A stretch of 64,000 nt of DNA, from assembly GCF_021134715.1 (NCBI RefSeq), contig NC_060020.1:372001-436000 (forward strand), given 5' to 3'. The notes below the pieces were generated by a model. The model searched no databases and was not told the DNA's origin. It saw only the letters and a program-made list of their open reading frames with translations. This document shows positions 36,834-49,576 of the stretch, in pieces. The DNA is from Daphnia pulex. Lineage: Eukaryota; Arthropoda; Branchiopoda; Diplostraca; Daphniidae. How positions within the stretch are numbered: the stretch's first letter is position 1; the number at the start of each line of letters is the position of its first letter. Both the position numbers and the translations under genes were made by a program.

Positions 36834-39800
36834 ATGCAGCAACGAAGCTTCGTGTTCCTTTTGGCTCTGGCCTGTTTACTGCAAGTAGAAAGCTCGTCGC
36901 CCAAGTCACGACCAGTATTATCTTCCGCTCAGCAGTATCCATCAACACTGGAATTGTCTGAAGATGGGTTAAGTCTGATGGAGCCGGCCATCGTGCCCGA
37001 ACCGGAAGACGGTGGCCGGTGGTGGTACACTCCATCGCGCAAAGCTCACATCCATTCCGGAAAATCCAAAAGCCGATTGATGCAAAGTCTGATGCTGTCC
37101 AACAAAGTCGACGAAGATTTGCGCCTTCCTGGCGACGTCTTGCCAAGCGTCTACGCCATTCGGTTGCTACCGTTCATCGAAGAAGGAAATTTTACTACCG
37201 ATGGCCATATCGACATCTTCGTTGACTGCGTTCGAGATACCAATAGCATTTCCATGAACGCGGCTGACATCACTTTTAAAAAGTTGTCTATTACGGTAAA
37301 AATACGACTGAGTCTTATTCCAGCCTTTTTATTTTCTTAATTTCATGTTTCCCCACTTCCGGTTCTAATAGGTGGTCGACCTCTCCAACAACAATAATCC
37401 CCTGGCCATGGTCGATTTTATTGACGAGCAGAGCAATCGAGAAATCGTTACCATTCGTACGGCTGACAAGTTGATAGCTGGCAAACGTTACAAGATCTCG
37501 ATGGACTTTGTTTCCATTTTGAACGACGAACTTCGCGGCTTCTATCGCTCTTCTTATATGGAGAACGGTGTCCGGAAGTATGTTTCCAATGTAAATCAGA
37601 TTCGGTGGTCTCGTGCATATCTGAAATTTTTCTGTTTTCCTTATGTGTGCACAGGTGGTTGGCTGTAACTCAAATGGAAGCCCCAGACGCCCGCCGAGCA
37701 TTTCCTTGCTTCGACGAACCCAATATGAAAGCCCAGTTTTCCATCATTCTCGGACGGAAGACAACCATGAGGACTGCAAGCAATATGAACATTATTTCCT
37801 CCACCCCAATGTCTGTCATTCTAATAGTCTTTCTTTATAGTTTCTTTATTTATACCCCTATTATGTTTACTTAATTGTATACGCAGTGAAGGAATGCCCG
37901 ACTACGTTTGGGACTCCTACCAGACTAGTGTGAAAATGTCCTCCTATTTGGTGGCGTTTTTGGTGTCGGAATTTGAGGATGTTGCGACAACCACGTCCCA
38001 CCGAGTGCCGTTCCGTCTCTGGGTAAAGCCAGAATCTCGCCATCTTGCTGGGTAAATATTGCTTGTCCAAAATTATATAAGCTATTGCGCTGCACATATT
38101 CTACATGCCCCTGTGCGTTATTTTATGTTGTTAATCAATATTTTTCAAATTTCTTTTAACAGATATAGCTTGAGCGTTGCTCCTGGTATGCAAGAATTCT
38201 ACGAGAGCTACTTCAAAATAGCCTATCCGCTACCCAAACAAGATTTGGCCGTAATTTAGACATGACAAAATTATTCTCTTTTAGGTTATACAATCATTAT
38301 GTTTCTCTTGTGCATTTTTAGGCGATTCCGGACTTTTCAGCAGGTACATGTTTATCTGTCTCAGTATTTATTCAGCACTATCAGTAGGCCATATGTTATA
38401 GTGGTATTTACTTACACTGTTTGTTTTTCTTTATCTCTTGGCAGGGGCTATGGAAAACTGGGGATTGGTGACGTACAGGTCAGTTACATAAAAATGTATA
38501 ATTCACGTAACTTAGCGTAATAAAAATGTAATATGTAATATAGAGAAAGCGCCTTGCTTATTGATGTCCCACGCGAGAGCAGAAGCCGGAAGCAGAGCGT
38601 AGCTGATATCAACGCTCACGAATTAGCTCACCAATGGTTTGGCAACTTGGTGACAACCGACTGGTAAATACTAAATAACTTCGTGTAAAAAAAAAAAAAA
38701 TTTCTTTGCAAAATATTGCATCCTATTTTATATTTGCATTTCATAGGTGGAATACTATTTGGTTGAACGAAGGCTTTGCTACTTATGTAGAATTTCTTGG
38801 CACGAATGCGGTAAATTCCTTAAATTAAAATCCGTAGAAATGAATTAACTGCTGTCGAGCTGAATAATTTGACGCTTGACTATGGATAGGTGGAACCTGA
38901 TTTCAGGATGCTCGATCAGTTTGTCGTCCGTGAACTGCACTATGTCTTCGGTGTTGACGCTCTGGAGACGTCCAGACCCATTAATTTGCCAGTGACTACC
39001 CCGGCTGAGATCAGTCGAATGTTTGACGCCATTTCCTACGACAAAGGCATTCGACATATTTTTCCTCTCCAATAAATTAACTTTTAATGGTTCTTTATTC
39101 CGTCGTCATAGGATCCTGCATCATCCGAATGGCCGCTGATTTCATTGGGTTGGAGACGTTCAATCGGGGTCTCACTCGCTATCTCAACGCCAGGTAGCAA
39201 TCAATAAGCATTATGAGATTATTAATGGATTCCGATCTTGATACAAATCTATACGACAACTAAATATACGTGATGACGTAACGATAACAGGTCATATAAA
39301 AATGCCGTCGAAGATGACCTTTGGTTGGCGTTGCAGCAGCAAGTCGACGAAGACGGAATTAGCCTCCCTACCACCGTCAAGGACATTATGGACACATGGA
39401 CCTTACAAATGGGTTTCCCGCTCATTACCGTGACTCGAGATTACACCACTGGCGGTGCTTCGGTATCGCAGGTAAAAATCTGGATAGAAAATTTGGTACC
39501 CAGTGTGCCATTATTAACTCCGTTTCTGATTTGTCATTCAGGATCGGTTTTTGATCCGCAGAAATCCCAACTCGACCGATACCCACGTCTACCTCTGGTG
39601 GGTACCGTTGACTCACACCAACGGAGGCGATTTGCTGGTGCGCAAAACAGAATGGATTTCCAAAGACCAACCATCCAGAACGATTGGCAATCTCGGAGCT
39701 AGTTCAGATAACTGGGTTATTTTCAATTATGACCAGCAAAGTTAGTGCATTTAAGTATTTTAATGAATTGCCGCAGTATAAATCCTACTTTTTGGTTGCA

Positions 39801-41314
39801 CGTAGATTTATACCGCGTAGCTTACGACAGTGAAAACTATCGTTTGATTGCCCAACAACTCATGGTCGATCATGGACGAATCTTGGACAACAACCGTGCC
39901 CAATTGCTGGACGACGCTTTCGTGCTGGCCTCTGTCCATTTGCTTCCCTACAAATCCGCCCTGGACTTGTCTCTCTATCTGAAATATGAGAAGGAATACG
40001 TGCCTTGGAATGCTGTCCTTTCTGAGCTCAGCTACATCGATTCCATGCTGTACAGCCAGCCACAATACTCGCACTGGCTTGTACGTACATACCGTCAAAA
40101 CGATTTGGGATTATTGAAATTTGAGCATTAATTCTATCATTTGTTTTTTTGTCGTAGACTCACATGATGAATTTGGTGACGCCATACTACAGCCACGTCG
40201 GTTTCCAAGAGTCGACATTGGATGCGCATTTGACTGTTTTCGCTCGCAGCGACGCAATGAGCTGGGCTTGTAAATTACAAATTGCTGACTGTGTCGACAA
40301 CTCCAAAGCCAAATACGCGGAGCTGATGAAAGAGCCAGACAACAGCTTGTAATTCAATTGTCTACCATTTATTCAATTAGCAAAAACTCACGAGTGTTTC
40401 ATTCAGAATTTTGTCGCCGAACCAGAAGAGCGTCATCCTTAAAACAGGTGTGGAAAACGGCGGCCAGGCCGAATATGATTTCGCGTTCACTCAGTACACA
40501 AGCAAATATGACACTTCCTTCCTCATCGCTGCAGCTAGCAGCAAAGATGTTTCCCGGCTGAACAGGTATGCGCATATTTACAATAAGCCAATAGTTCTAT
40601 TTTACGGTTAATACTGTCCTCTATAGTTTGCTGAACAAGATGCTGGACAGCGCGTCCGGTATCCGTCTGTCAGACGTCAACACTTTGTTCAATAATGTAG
40701 CGTCCAATCCGGTGGGTAACGCAGTGGCCACCGATTTCCTTGTGAATCAGTGGGACGCTATTGAACAATCCTGGTAAGTTCACTACATGACAACCTGATA
40801 AGAACTAATAATAAGAGAATTTGTAACGCGAATAAAAATGGTTAGGTTGGGGACTGGCTATTTCGTCAATTTCTTCCGTTACGTTTGCAACCGTCAGAAC
40901 ACGCAAGCGCAACTCGACAGGGTGAGTGAATCTCGTCTTTGGTAATATCCAATACATCAATAACCTAAATTGGGTTTAACCTTTCAGTTGCTGGAATTGC
41001 GCAACACTCATGCCGACATCCTTGGAAGTTCCAACACCGTCCAACAAGGTATCGACGTCGTCACAGAGAACATCAAGTGGATGGAACTGCATCAAAATGA
41101 AATTGGAAATTGGTTGGCGGACAACATCGATGAGCCTACTACTACTACCCCAACCTCCACCCCAACAACAACAACAATTCAACCAACATCCGGCAGCACA
41201 ACGACGACAACTACCCAAGCTACAACCACTCCTTCGTCCGCCAACGGAAATGCAAAAATGAATGCTGCTTTTATTTTAGCGGTCATCTTATCCGGAATGT
41301 TTTTCAAGCCTTAA
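36834..41314 (+). CDS. M1 zinc aminopeptidase AP5, probably GPI-anchored
   Basis: Nineteen exons give 1036 residues: 36834-37295, 37372-37577, 37655-37810, 37887-38051, 38163-38250, 38322-38343, 38445-38478, 38544-38663, 38747-38810, 38890-39046, 39112-39193, 39291-39471, 39542-39740, 39806-40080, 40158-40348, 40407-40565, 40627-40773, 40846-40921 and 40988-41314. It starts with a signal peptide ([20 protein letters not shown]). Like AP4 it has [12 protein letters not shown] and [17 protein letters not shown] is at 367-371, HELAH at 403-407, Glu at 426 and the Tyr region is SYDKG. A Thr-rich stalk and a hydrophobic tail ([16 protein letters not shown]) fit GPI anchoring. Oddities are a 22-base exon (38322-38343), made by an intron not found in the paralogues, and an intron at 39047-39111 that begins with GC instead of GT. 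Confidence 0.94.
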
Positions 41315-41317
41315 ATC

Positions 41318-41323
41318 AATAAA
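41318..41323 (+). terminator. Poly(A) signal of AP5
   Basis: AATAAA only four bases after the AP5 stop codon. A second one follows at about 41373, so either may be used. Confidence 0.5.
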
Positions 41324-41878
41324 ACAAACGCATACCCACCAGTAGTCGAGATGGAACCTAAGCATTTACCATAATAAAAGCAAACATTTAGTTATTAATT
41401 TCTTGTTGTTGGCTGGAATGTCCTGTAGCTGCATCAAAATATACACCCAAAATAAACCAGTACTTAGATTTTAAATTAGCGATGAAAAACATTTAAAAAA
41501 AATTAATCATAATAACACGAAAACTGTTTACTGCCGTTCATCGATTCATACATATAATTTTGGCACTCGAACCTAGAGTGAAATTTCAATTTCTCTCCGG
41601 CTGTGCTCGTGACCTATTTTTTTTATCAATCGATTATCGATAATTCATATAGAGCTTATTGGTGTTTCATTGACGACAGGTAATCAACCAAAGGGAATTC
41701 CTGATTTCCTTAAGAATTTCCAGAAGGAATCACCTCTGGAAATCGGTAATGACCTGATTCGTCATCATTATTAGTTGGGGGGTGTGAAATGTTGCGGGGA
41801 ACCAAAAAGAGAAAAGGCAAAAAGTGAGGAGATTTATACTGTAGAAATTTATCAGGATTTTTTGTGTTGTCAACTCGA
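41324..41878. other. Intergenic region between converging AP5 and AP6
   Basis: About 550 bases of AT-rich spacer holding both 3' ends. No gene seen. Confidence 0.5.
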
Positions 41879-44800
41879 TTAGTAGACGCGTTGAAGCCAG
41901 TCCACCACTTTCTGGTAATTTTGTCTCATCCAGTTGAGATTGTTCTTGGCCCGGTCGATCGACTGCTGAGTAGCTCGTTCCGCACCGCTAAGCCCTTCAC
42001 TCTTTTCCTCCCGGAACTGAATCAACTATTGCGCACATCAAACAGGAAATTATTTTTAACATTGATCAGTGAGTAAATTTTTTTTTGCAACTTGATTTAT
42101 ACTTCTTTCAGTTCAAGTTCGGTGTTGAACGACGTCGCCACTGCTTTGATGATGCCAGACATTGAGCTAAACGTGGACGGGAACCTATCAAAAGAAGGTA
42201 AATTATAATTATTGTTTAGGAAATATTTAGGTAGTAGTAAGCACTTACACTTTGCGCAATTCTGTCCACTTGTCACGAATAAAGTTGAAAGACATGTAGC
42301 GGCCAAGTGAATTGTAAGCAACTTGGCTGATGACGCGAGCAGCGTCTTGTTTTCGGATTCCTGAGGTCGAGTTGAGACTCATCTCCAACATCCTAACAAA
42401 CAGTCAAACAATTTAAAAATCAAGTAAATTAAATCCTATATTATAGCTGATTTTACTTGGCTAAAATCCAGGGCTTTTCTGAACACGACATGGAAGAAAG
42501 AAGAACGGCCTGTTCGCTGGCCACGTTGCTGGCCATGTAGCGGTTCAAAGCAAATTCCCATTCAACTTCGTCGCCTTCCCGGATGGCTGTGCACGTCACA
42601 GTGCCTTTCAGGTTAGGCGAAATAATACTAAAAAAGGGAAACAAAAAGCTATAAGTAAATCAAGACTATAATTATTCTAATAGTTCTGATTTACTCAATA
42701 TTCTCAGGATCGGCCATCCATTGAGCGTAGGAATTGACAGCGCGGCTGATGCAGTCCTTGTTGCCCATGGAACAAGCCCACGAAACGGCGTTGGTACGCA
42801 ATTTGGTCATTAGAAGATCCTCGCCGACCTTTTGGTCGAATCCCACCAGGTTGTACAGCGGCGTGATGATTGTGCGGAAATGTTTCTTCAGCAACCCGTA
42901 ACCGGAAGTGCGAGACATCATTGAGGAAATGTAACCCATGCTGGAAAGGGCGGCATCCCATGGAACGTAATCGGTTTCTTGTTCCAGGTAACGCGTCAGG
43001 TTCAACGCAGTTTCGTAATCCAGCAGGCCGGCTTCGGCCAAATTCAGTGAATCGTCCATAATTTGAGCTCGGTTAATGACGGAAATGGCCGAGTGGTTAG
43101 TCATCAACTGCTGGCCAATCATCTGCCAATTTTTCGAATCGTAGTTGATGCGATAATATCCTACAATTAATGCGCGTTAGTAATGAAACCGGACGGATTA
43201 TTTGCGGAAGCCTTATTACCCATTTGGTCAACGTTGAAAATGACCCATTGATTTTTATCGGCTGGAATGCTCAGTTCGTGTTTCTTGCCAGTCTGTCCGT
43301 CAGCTAACCAAGTTGATCCTACCGTCTGGAAGTCTGTCGTGTAGGTCAGTGGTACCCACCAAAGGTAAACCGTTTTGTCCTGGCTGCTGGCGTTGGAGCG
43401 TTGCATCAAGAATCGTTCCTATTCTCCATTTGATAAATATTTTATTGCCTGTCCAAATCTGATATGCCATTAGTGTTACCTGGCTGAGGGAAACGGAACT
43501 ATTTTCATATTCTCGAGTCACCGTGACGACCGGGAAACCTGCAGCAACACCATTTAACAACAACAAGATTAGATTGATGTACATTCAAGAGTTTCACGCC
43601 CAATTACCCATCTTCAAAGTCCAAGTGTCCATAATTTGTTTCACGCCAGTGGGTAGTGGGACCTTGTTGACTTTGGCTTGTTTAGTTAGCGCGTCCCAGA
43701 GATCGTCTTGAACGGCGTTACCGTATTGGCTGTTGACGACAAACAGAATCAACTTAAACAGCGAACAGGTTTCGGTGTTTCATTACACATCACTTACCGT
43801 GATTTTAAATAGTTTGTAAGTCCCTGTCTGAAGGTTTTTTCGCCAAGAAAAGCGGCCAACATTCGGATGATGGTGGCACCTTTTCCATAAGAAATGCGGT
43901 CGAAAATTTCGTTGATTTCATTCGGATGGTGAACGACGACGCTGATTGGGTGACTTGATTCAAGGGCGTCCAAGCTCATCACGTCCTGCAGATCTCTAGT
44001 CACGAACTGCTGCAGCCATTTCAGCCCTGGTTCGACATGTTGGGAGCCGAGGTACTCTGCATCAAATTAAAACATTCAATAATTGAACAATAGAAAAAAA
44101 ATAGCAAATTAAATTGTACCTGCGTAGCTTGCGAAACCCTCGTTCAACCACAAGTCCGTCCACCTTTACAATTATTAATTAAAAATAAAACAATGGTGAT
44201 GTTGTGTTCAAGCAATAATTCAAATGGAAAATATCCAATCTTTACCAGTCCATTGTGACGAGATTTCCGAACCACTGATGGGCCAATTCGTGAGCGACAA
44301 CCTCGCACACTCTTTCTTTGTTGCTAACCGACGATTTCTTTTCATCATACAGCAACGCAGTTTCTCTGGGTTACCAAAACAGAAATGAAAATTATGTTGT
44401 CAAAATGCCAAAGAATTTTCTCAATTTAAAAACCTGTAGGTAATCAATCCCCAATTCTCCATGGCACCTGAACTCGGAGAAATGAAAGCGAATCTCAGTT
44501 AAAAACCCAAATAGTCGAAACAAATTGAATGAAATGAAAAAAAGACCTGCAGCAAAGTCGGGAATGGCAATCATATCCTGTTTGGGCAACGGAAATGGAA
44601 TCTGAAAATAGTCTTCAAAGAAGGCTTGGATTTTCGGCCCAATCTCGCTCGCGTATCTTTGAATGCGCACAAATGAGATTATTATTTCAAAATTCGGGAG
44701 TTAAAATTTGATAAGTGAACATAAGGAGGAAGGAATAAACTCACTGGGCTTGGTTGCGAGCCGAAGGGCGTGCGTAAATGTTGAATTTCCACGTTGCGTT

Positions 44801-46052
44801 GCCGACGTCGGCCTCGACTTGCGTGAAATTGGCCACAACGAAGGCGACCAAATAAGTTGACATGGGAACTGAAGGGGCGAAATGGTCCCAATAAAATCCT
44901 TCCATGCCTTCCCTGTCGAGTCAAATATTTTTAAAAAGGATATTCATAATCATCTAGGCGTGAATGCAAGTGAAACTGCCGTCAAACTGAAATGCAATCA
45001 CCAACGGATGCCAATTGAAAACAGAAAATTGTCGAATAAAGTCTATAGATAATGAGATACAGCGTGACTTGCATTTGCGTTGTGTTGATCAACGGCATGT
45101 TGGATAGTGAAATCATGTCGCGATGACGGCCCAAAGTGACGGTGAAAGTTGCCTTCATGTTGGGTTCGTCGAAGCACGGGAATGCTCGGCGGGCATCCGT
45201 CGGCTCCATCTGAGACACGGCAATGTACCTGATGTCGAAGAGTAAATCAATATCAACGCTTTCACCCATCAAGGAAATGGGGGAATTGATTGGATGGGTT
45301 GAGCGAGGCTGAAGACAAGGTAATAGTAGTTTGTGAGTGTTTACTTTTCAACTCCATCCTCCTTATAAGTGGAACGGTACAAGCCCCGCAGCTGATCGGT
45401 CAGGTTGCCGACGTAATTCATCGACAACGTGTAGTTGGCTCCTTTGGCCAGCTTGTCCTTATGTTTGGGGCAGAGACGAATGACTAGAAACTCCATATCC
45501 GTATCATAATGGATCCCGTCGCTAGCCACCATTAGGGTTTTTCCAGGTTTTCCCTGTTCAAATACCTGGGAGAGAAAAACAAAATGTTCCAATTATAACC
45601 CTCATTATCTTCTAGATGCTGCTGGATATACTGGGCCGTCTATATACCTTGACGGATTTGGGATCGACGACAATGTCGGCGCTGTGGAGGACAATGCGGT
45701 CCGTTTCCATTTTGCATTGGATGTCGATAGACACGTGACCCAGAATGGAAAAGTTGCCTTTCTCCAAGACGGGGAAGAGTCGGACATCATAATGAATAGG
45801 CAGGACGGCCCGCGGCAAACGGACGTTCTTATTGCCGGCCATGTCGTGAGGCTGGTCTTTTTTGCCGCTACCAGACGAAGATGAAGCGGAAGCAGCGGCT
45901 CCATTGCCGTTGGTAAGGGCGGCCGCCGGGTACGGGCGATCGGCCAGAAAGTAGACCAATACACCGACGGCAATGAGCGAGCCGATGAAAGCAAAAAGTA
46001 GTAGGAGCGCCCGGCATTTGGACACCACGTAACCGCCACTGGTCGTTTTCAT
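41879..46052 (-). CDS. M1 zinc aminopeptidase AP6, type II membrane protein
   Basis: Seventeen exons, 5' to 3': 46052-45648, 45565-45345, 45228-45073, 44912-44745, 44656-44547, 44467-44434, 44365-44246, 44163-44120, 44056-43798, 43729-43608, 43538-43480, 43418-43220, 43160-42695, 42627-42457, 42392-42249, 42184-42103 and 42025-41879. They give 968 residues. Instead of a signal peptide there is a short basic start ([14 protein letters not shown]) and one membrane helix at about residues 15-36, then a Gly/Ser/Ala linker, as in type II aminopeptidase N. GAMEN is at 354-358, HELAH at 390-394, Glu at 413 and the Tyr region is SYGKG. The C-terminus (VDWLQRVY) has no GPI tail. The intron 45072-44913 starts GCAAGT, a GC-AG intron. 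AP7 is its closest relative in the window. Confidence 0.94.
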
Positions 46053-49000
46053 TGTCGATTGTTATTATATTTCAAATTGTTTTCGTCTTTCAAAGTGCTT
46101 TTCCCTGCGGGGTGGTCAGAATAATGGGCTCGTCCGCTCTCCAATCTCTATCACATTTATACAATGTTAAAGGAAGTAAAAATAACAAAACGGAATTGAT
46201 TTTAGACAAACGAAGAACAAACAAAAGTTAGACAAAAGGAAACTATACACGTATATCGCTCGCTGCCTGGCATGTAATGGAATACGATATGCATTTTTCC
46301 CCCCATTGTTCCAAACAAATCATCTCTGCGCGTATGTGCGCGCTCTGCGCAACTACGACGGTGAATAGGAAATAACATTCCAAAACTCACGTACGCTACG
46401 GTACGGAGGGAGGGGGGAGTAGTAGTACTATGGACCATTGTCGTCCGCATTCTCGGGGATGAATTTGTCTTTGTCCGATCCAGTGACTTTGACGTCGAAT
46501 GGAATTCCGAGTCGCAATTCAAATCCGTCTGGCTGCCGCTGGCATATTGTTCCATCATTCAAAGTCGGTCAGGCCCACACACGCCAGACGTTTATAGATT
46601 ACACGAGAAGTGCCATTATCAATGCAATGCGAACAAGTTGACTCTTTTATAATTGAAATATCTGGCCGTGGGCTAGAGAGAGCAGCGATCGGATTTCAAT
46701 AGAGCGATACGGCCCTCTATTTAAGTACTACGAGACTCGAGGCCATGACAGCTGCTGCATGAACTGCTCATGTACTGGATGAAAAATAAAAATATATCTC
46801 CTATCGGCCCAAAGTGGAGTGGTGCAAGATGAACTTGTTATTGAATGGGTTCCTCCCAAAACTCGACGATTGCCATCGGGTTGGAAACGGTTCACTCGAA
46901 CGCGCGGCTCGCAATCAAACAAATTTGAAATTCAGTCCGCAGCGCAATAATTCGCCCCCGCAAGATTCAAGGGCCTGTACCTCCGACATTTCCACATCAA
47001 TTTCTAGTGCCTACGTCATTCAAAATCAAAATGCTATTATTTTCGCTCCGCGCTATTTAAACCGCCCCCGTTTTTTGGACGGTATGGCGTCAGCTATAAT
47101 AAGAACGGAAAGATTCTCGAGTCGTTGGTCTGTTTGTTTTGTCTTTTTCCAAAACGGTTTGATGATAAGAGTCAAAGAAAGAAAGCACATGCAAGAAACT
47201 ACCAAGCGCGCGCTATATAGATGGGCTCGGTGCAAATAAACAATCTCGTCCATCACGCGGGAAACGCGCAAGCCATTTTTCTTAAAATAGGTTTTCCCCC
47301 CTCTTGTCTTTGGGAGCGGAAAGAAACCCCCACCACCCACGACATGAGACAAGACAACAAACACATATATATACACTGCGATGCTAAATGAGAGTGCTCT
47401 CTCAACACTCGGACGTAGAGAGAAAGATGTACAACGTCATAAACAATTGCAAACGTCAACCCGCTCTTTTATAGTCGCCATTTTCCCCATCAATCTGATT
47501 GTCCTTTCCCACATATCTTTTTAAAATTTGTTTCTAGTCGAAACGATGAAACGCATTCGCCGCACAATAAAGCCAATTGAAAAGTAAAGAGATGAAAGTG
47601 GCAAAGAATAAAAGAAAACGTTACCTGGAAATTGTATAGATGCCGAAGAGAGAGAGAAGCGCCAACAATACGTAACGGTAAAACGATCAAGGAGAAAGTG
47701 ATGAATAGAGAAAAGCTCGCGGTGAAAAAAAAAAGAAACAAACAAGAGAGAATGAGAGAGAGAGAGTGGGGGGAAAATGTAATTTACCGTGGAACGCAAA
47801 AGGCGCGCGTCCACTTGCAGCGAGCGCTAGCGACGGACTGGGTGTCGGTTAGACACGCGAACGGGGTGTTTACATCCTCAGCTACGCGGTACGGTGGAGC
47901 CACGTATCAACATAACATCACTATATCGCCATATCCCATGCGCATGGTATACATACTACATAAGCCTTAAGGTTGTTATGTAATCTCTTTTGGATTTTTT
48001 TACTGTCACCTCGCCACTTTCTGGTGGCTTTCTCTCCTTAATGATATCGCAAATATAGTCGACCGACTATTTGGAGAGTGGGCCAACTAAACAGGTACTT
48101 ACAGGACACCACGCAGTGCACCGTGTAATAAGATAAGAAATCTAAGAAGCCGGTGACCGTGTAATGCAAATTAAAGAGCTAAAGATGAAATTATAAGACT
48201 CGTTTTTTATTGAGTACTATGAGCAGCACTCTAGACCTGTCGTCCTCCTCTTGTATGCCAAATAAAAAGGTTTGACAGGTGTGGTCGACCTTGGCCCACC
48301 GCCCATCTTGTAATTCAACATTATTCCTTCACTCTGTCCGTAAGCAGCCCAAAAAGAAAATACGGCAACATCATCTCATATGAGCACAAAGAAACGACAT
48401 AATAAATGTGTGTTGGCATAGATTGACTGGCAGCAGTCGCTGCTGTACAGAATCAGGGCACCGGGTCAACTTTCCCAGAGGACTGCTTTTTTGAATCTTT
48501 ATTTTAGTCGATACATTTTGTATCTGTAGCCTTTGTTCGGGTTTTAAAAGGTTTATAATGGCTTCGGGGGCCATTGCTTTTTGGACTTTTCTTTTCAATC
48601 GAAAGAAATCATTCAAATAGATTATATATGCGCAGTTGTTTTTAATTGCTTGTGAAATTACCTTTATCAGCAGTTCAAAAGACCTGCCACCTCAGGCTAT
48701 TAGTTAGCTAACAGGCGGGTTTTTTTTATTTGGTGAAATAATGCTTTGTTTTTTGTGTGTTCTTAATTCATTTTTATGGGAGAGGGTAACATATTTTTGT
48801 ATACCCACACCAAACATTTGTTCTAAAGGATATGGGTGATTCTAACCATTTCTCCAATTGAACAATTTTCACTACCCTTTTTGTTTCTACTTTCTCTCTT
48901 GTTTCAGCCCAATTCTTTTAAATTTAATTTCATTTTTCTTTACCTGTTTCACCTTTCTTACGTTCCCTTACTGGTTTTTTCTTCCTAAGTTTTCCCAATG

Positions 49001-49532
49001 CGCCGGGTTTTTCCTACACGACCTTTTTTCTATTCAACAAAAACCCCCGCAAAGTATAGATAAATATTTTAGGTTTGACGGTGATCATCTGTATCTTTTT
49101 TGTGCGTCCTTAAAGAGTTCAGCTGCCGGTGAATTGTCAACAATATAGTCGGGAGTTGCCAGCAGCAAGCATGCGGTTCAACGCAACACGGCCGAGAGTA
49201 AAGGCTGCTGGCGCGTGTCCAGCTGTGTCAATCGGACTCGACGTATTTTTCAAAAAACATGCCAGTGCAACCACAAATATGGAACAAGGTCACATGACGT
49301 GCAGCGATTAACAAATCTGTTGACACTGCAACAAATGAACGACTACCGAACTGAACAGTATTTTCGAAAATAACTTTGAGAGCGGCAATCCCGCGTCGTT
49401 GATGGGTAACTATAGATACATTAATAATGCCGGAACCACATGTTTGTTTTTTCAACATTTATTTTATGAATCATTCCGTGCAGCTGTGTCAACAATCTCA
49501 CGCCATCCCACACGTCACAACATGTATTGTGT
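46053..49532. other. Intergenic region between AP6 and AP7
   Basis: About 3.5 kb. It should contain the AP6 promoter near 46053-46700. Short purine-rich and microsatellite-like stretches occur near 47740-47770. No ORF shows a recognisable domain. Confidence 0.5.
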
Positions 49533-49538
49533 TTTATT
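49533..49538 (-). terminator. Poly(A) signal of AP7
   Basis: TTTATT on the plus strand reads AATAAA on the minus strand, about 40 bases after the AP7 stop codon. Confidence 0.6.
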
Positions 49539-49576
49539 GCGTTTGGGAAATGGGAAACAGCTGATCAGGTACTACT

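Noticed and set aside
45605-46039. 144-codon open frame on the minus strand in another phase
   Set aside because: It overlaps AP6 exon 1 in a different phase. The AP6 frame has the membrane helix, the M1 start and a working splice donor.
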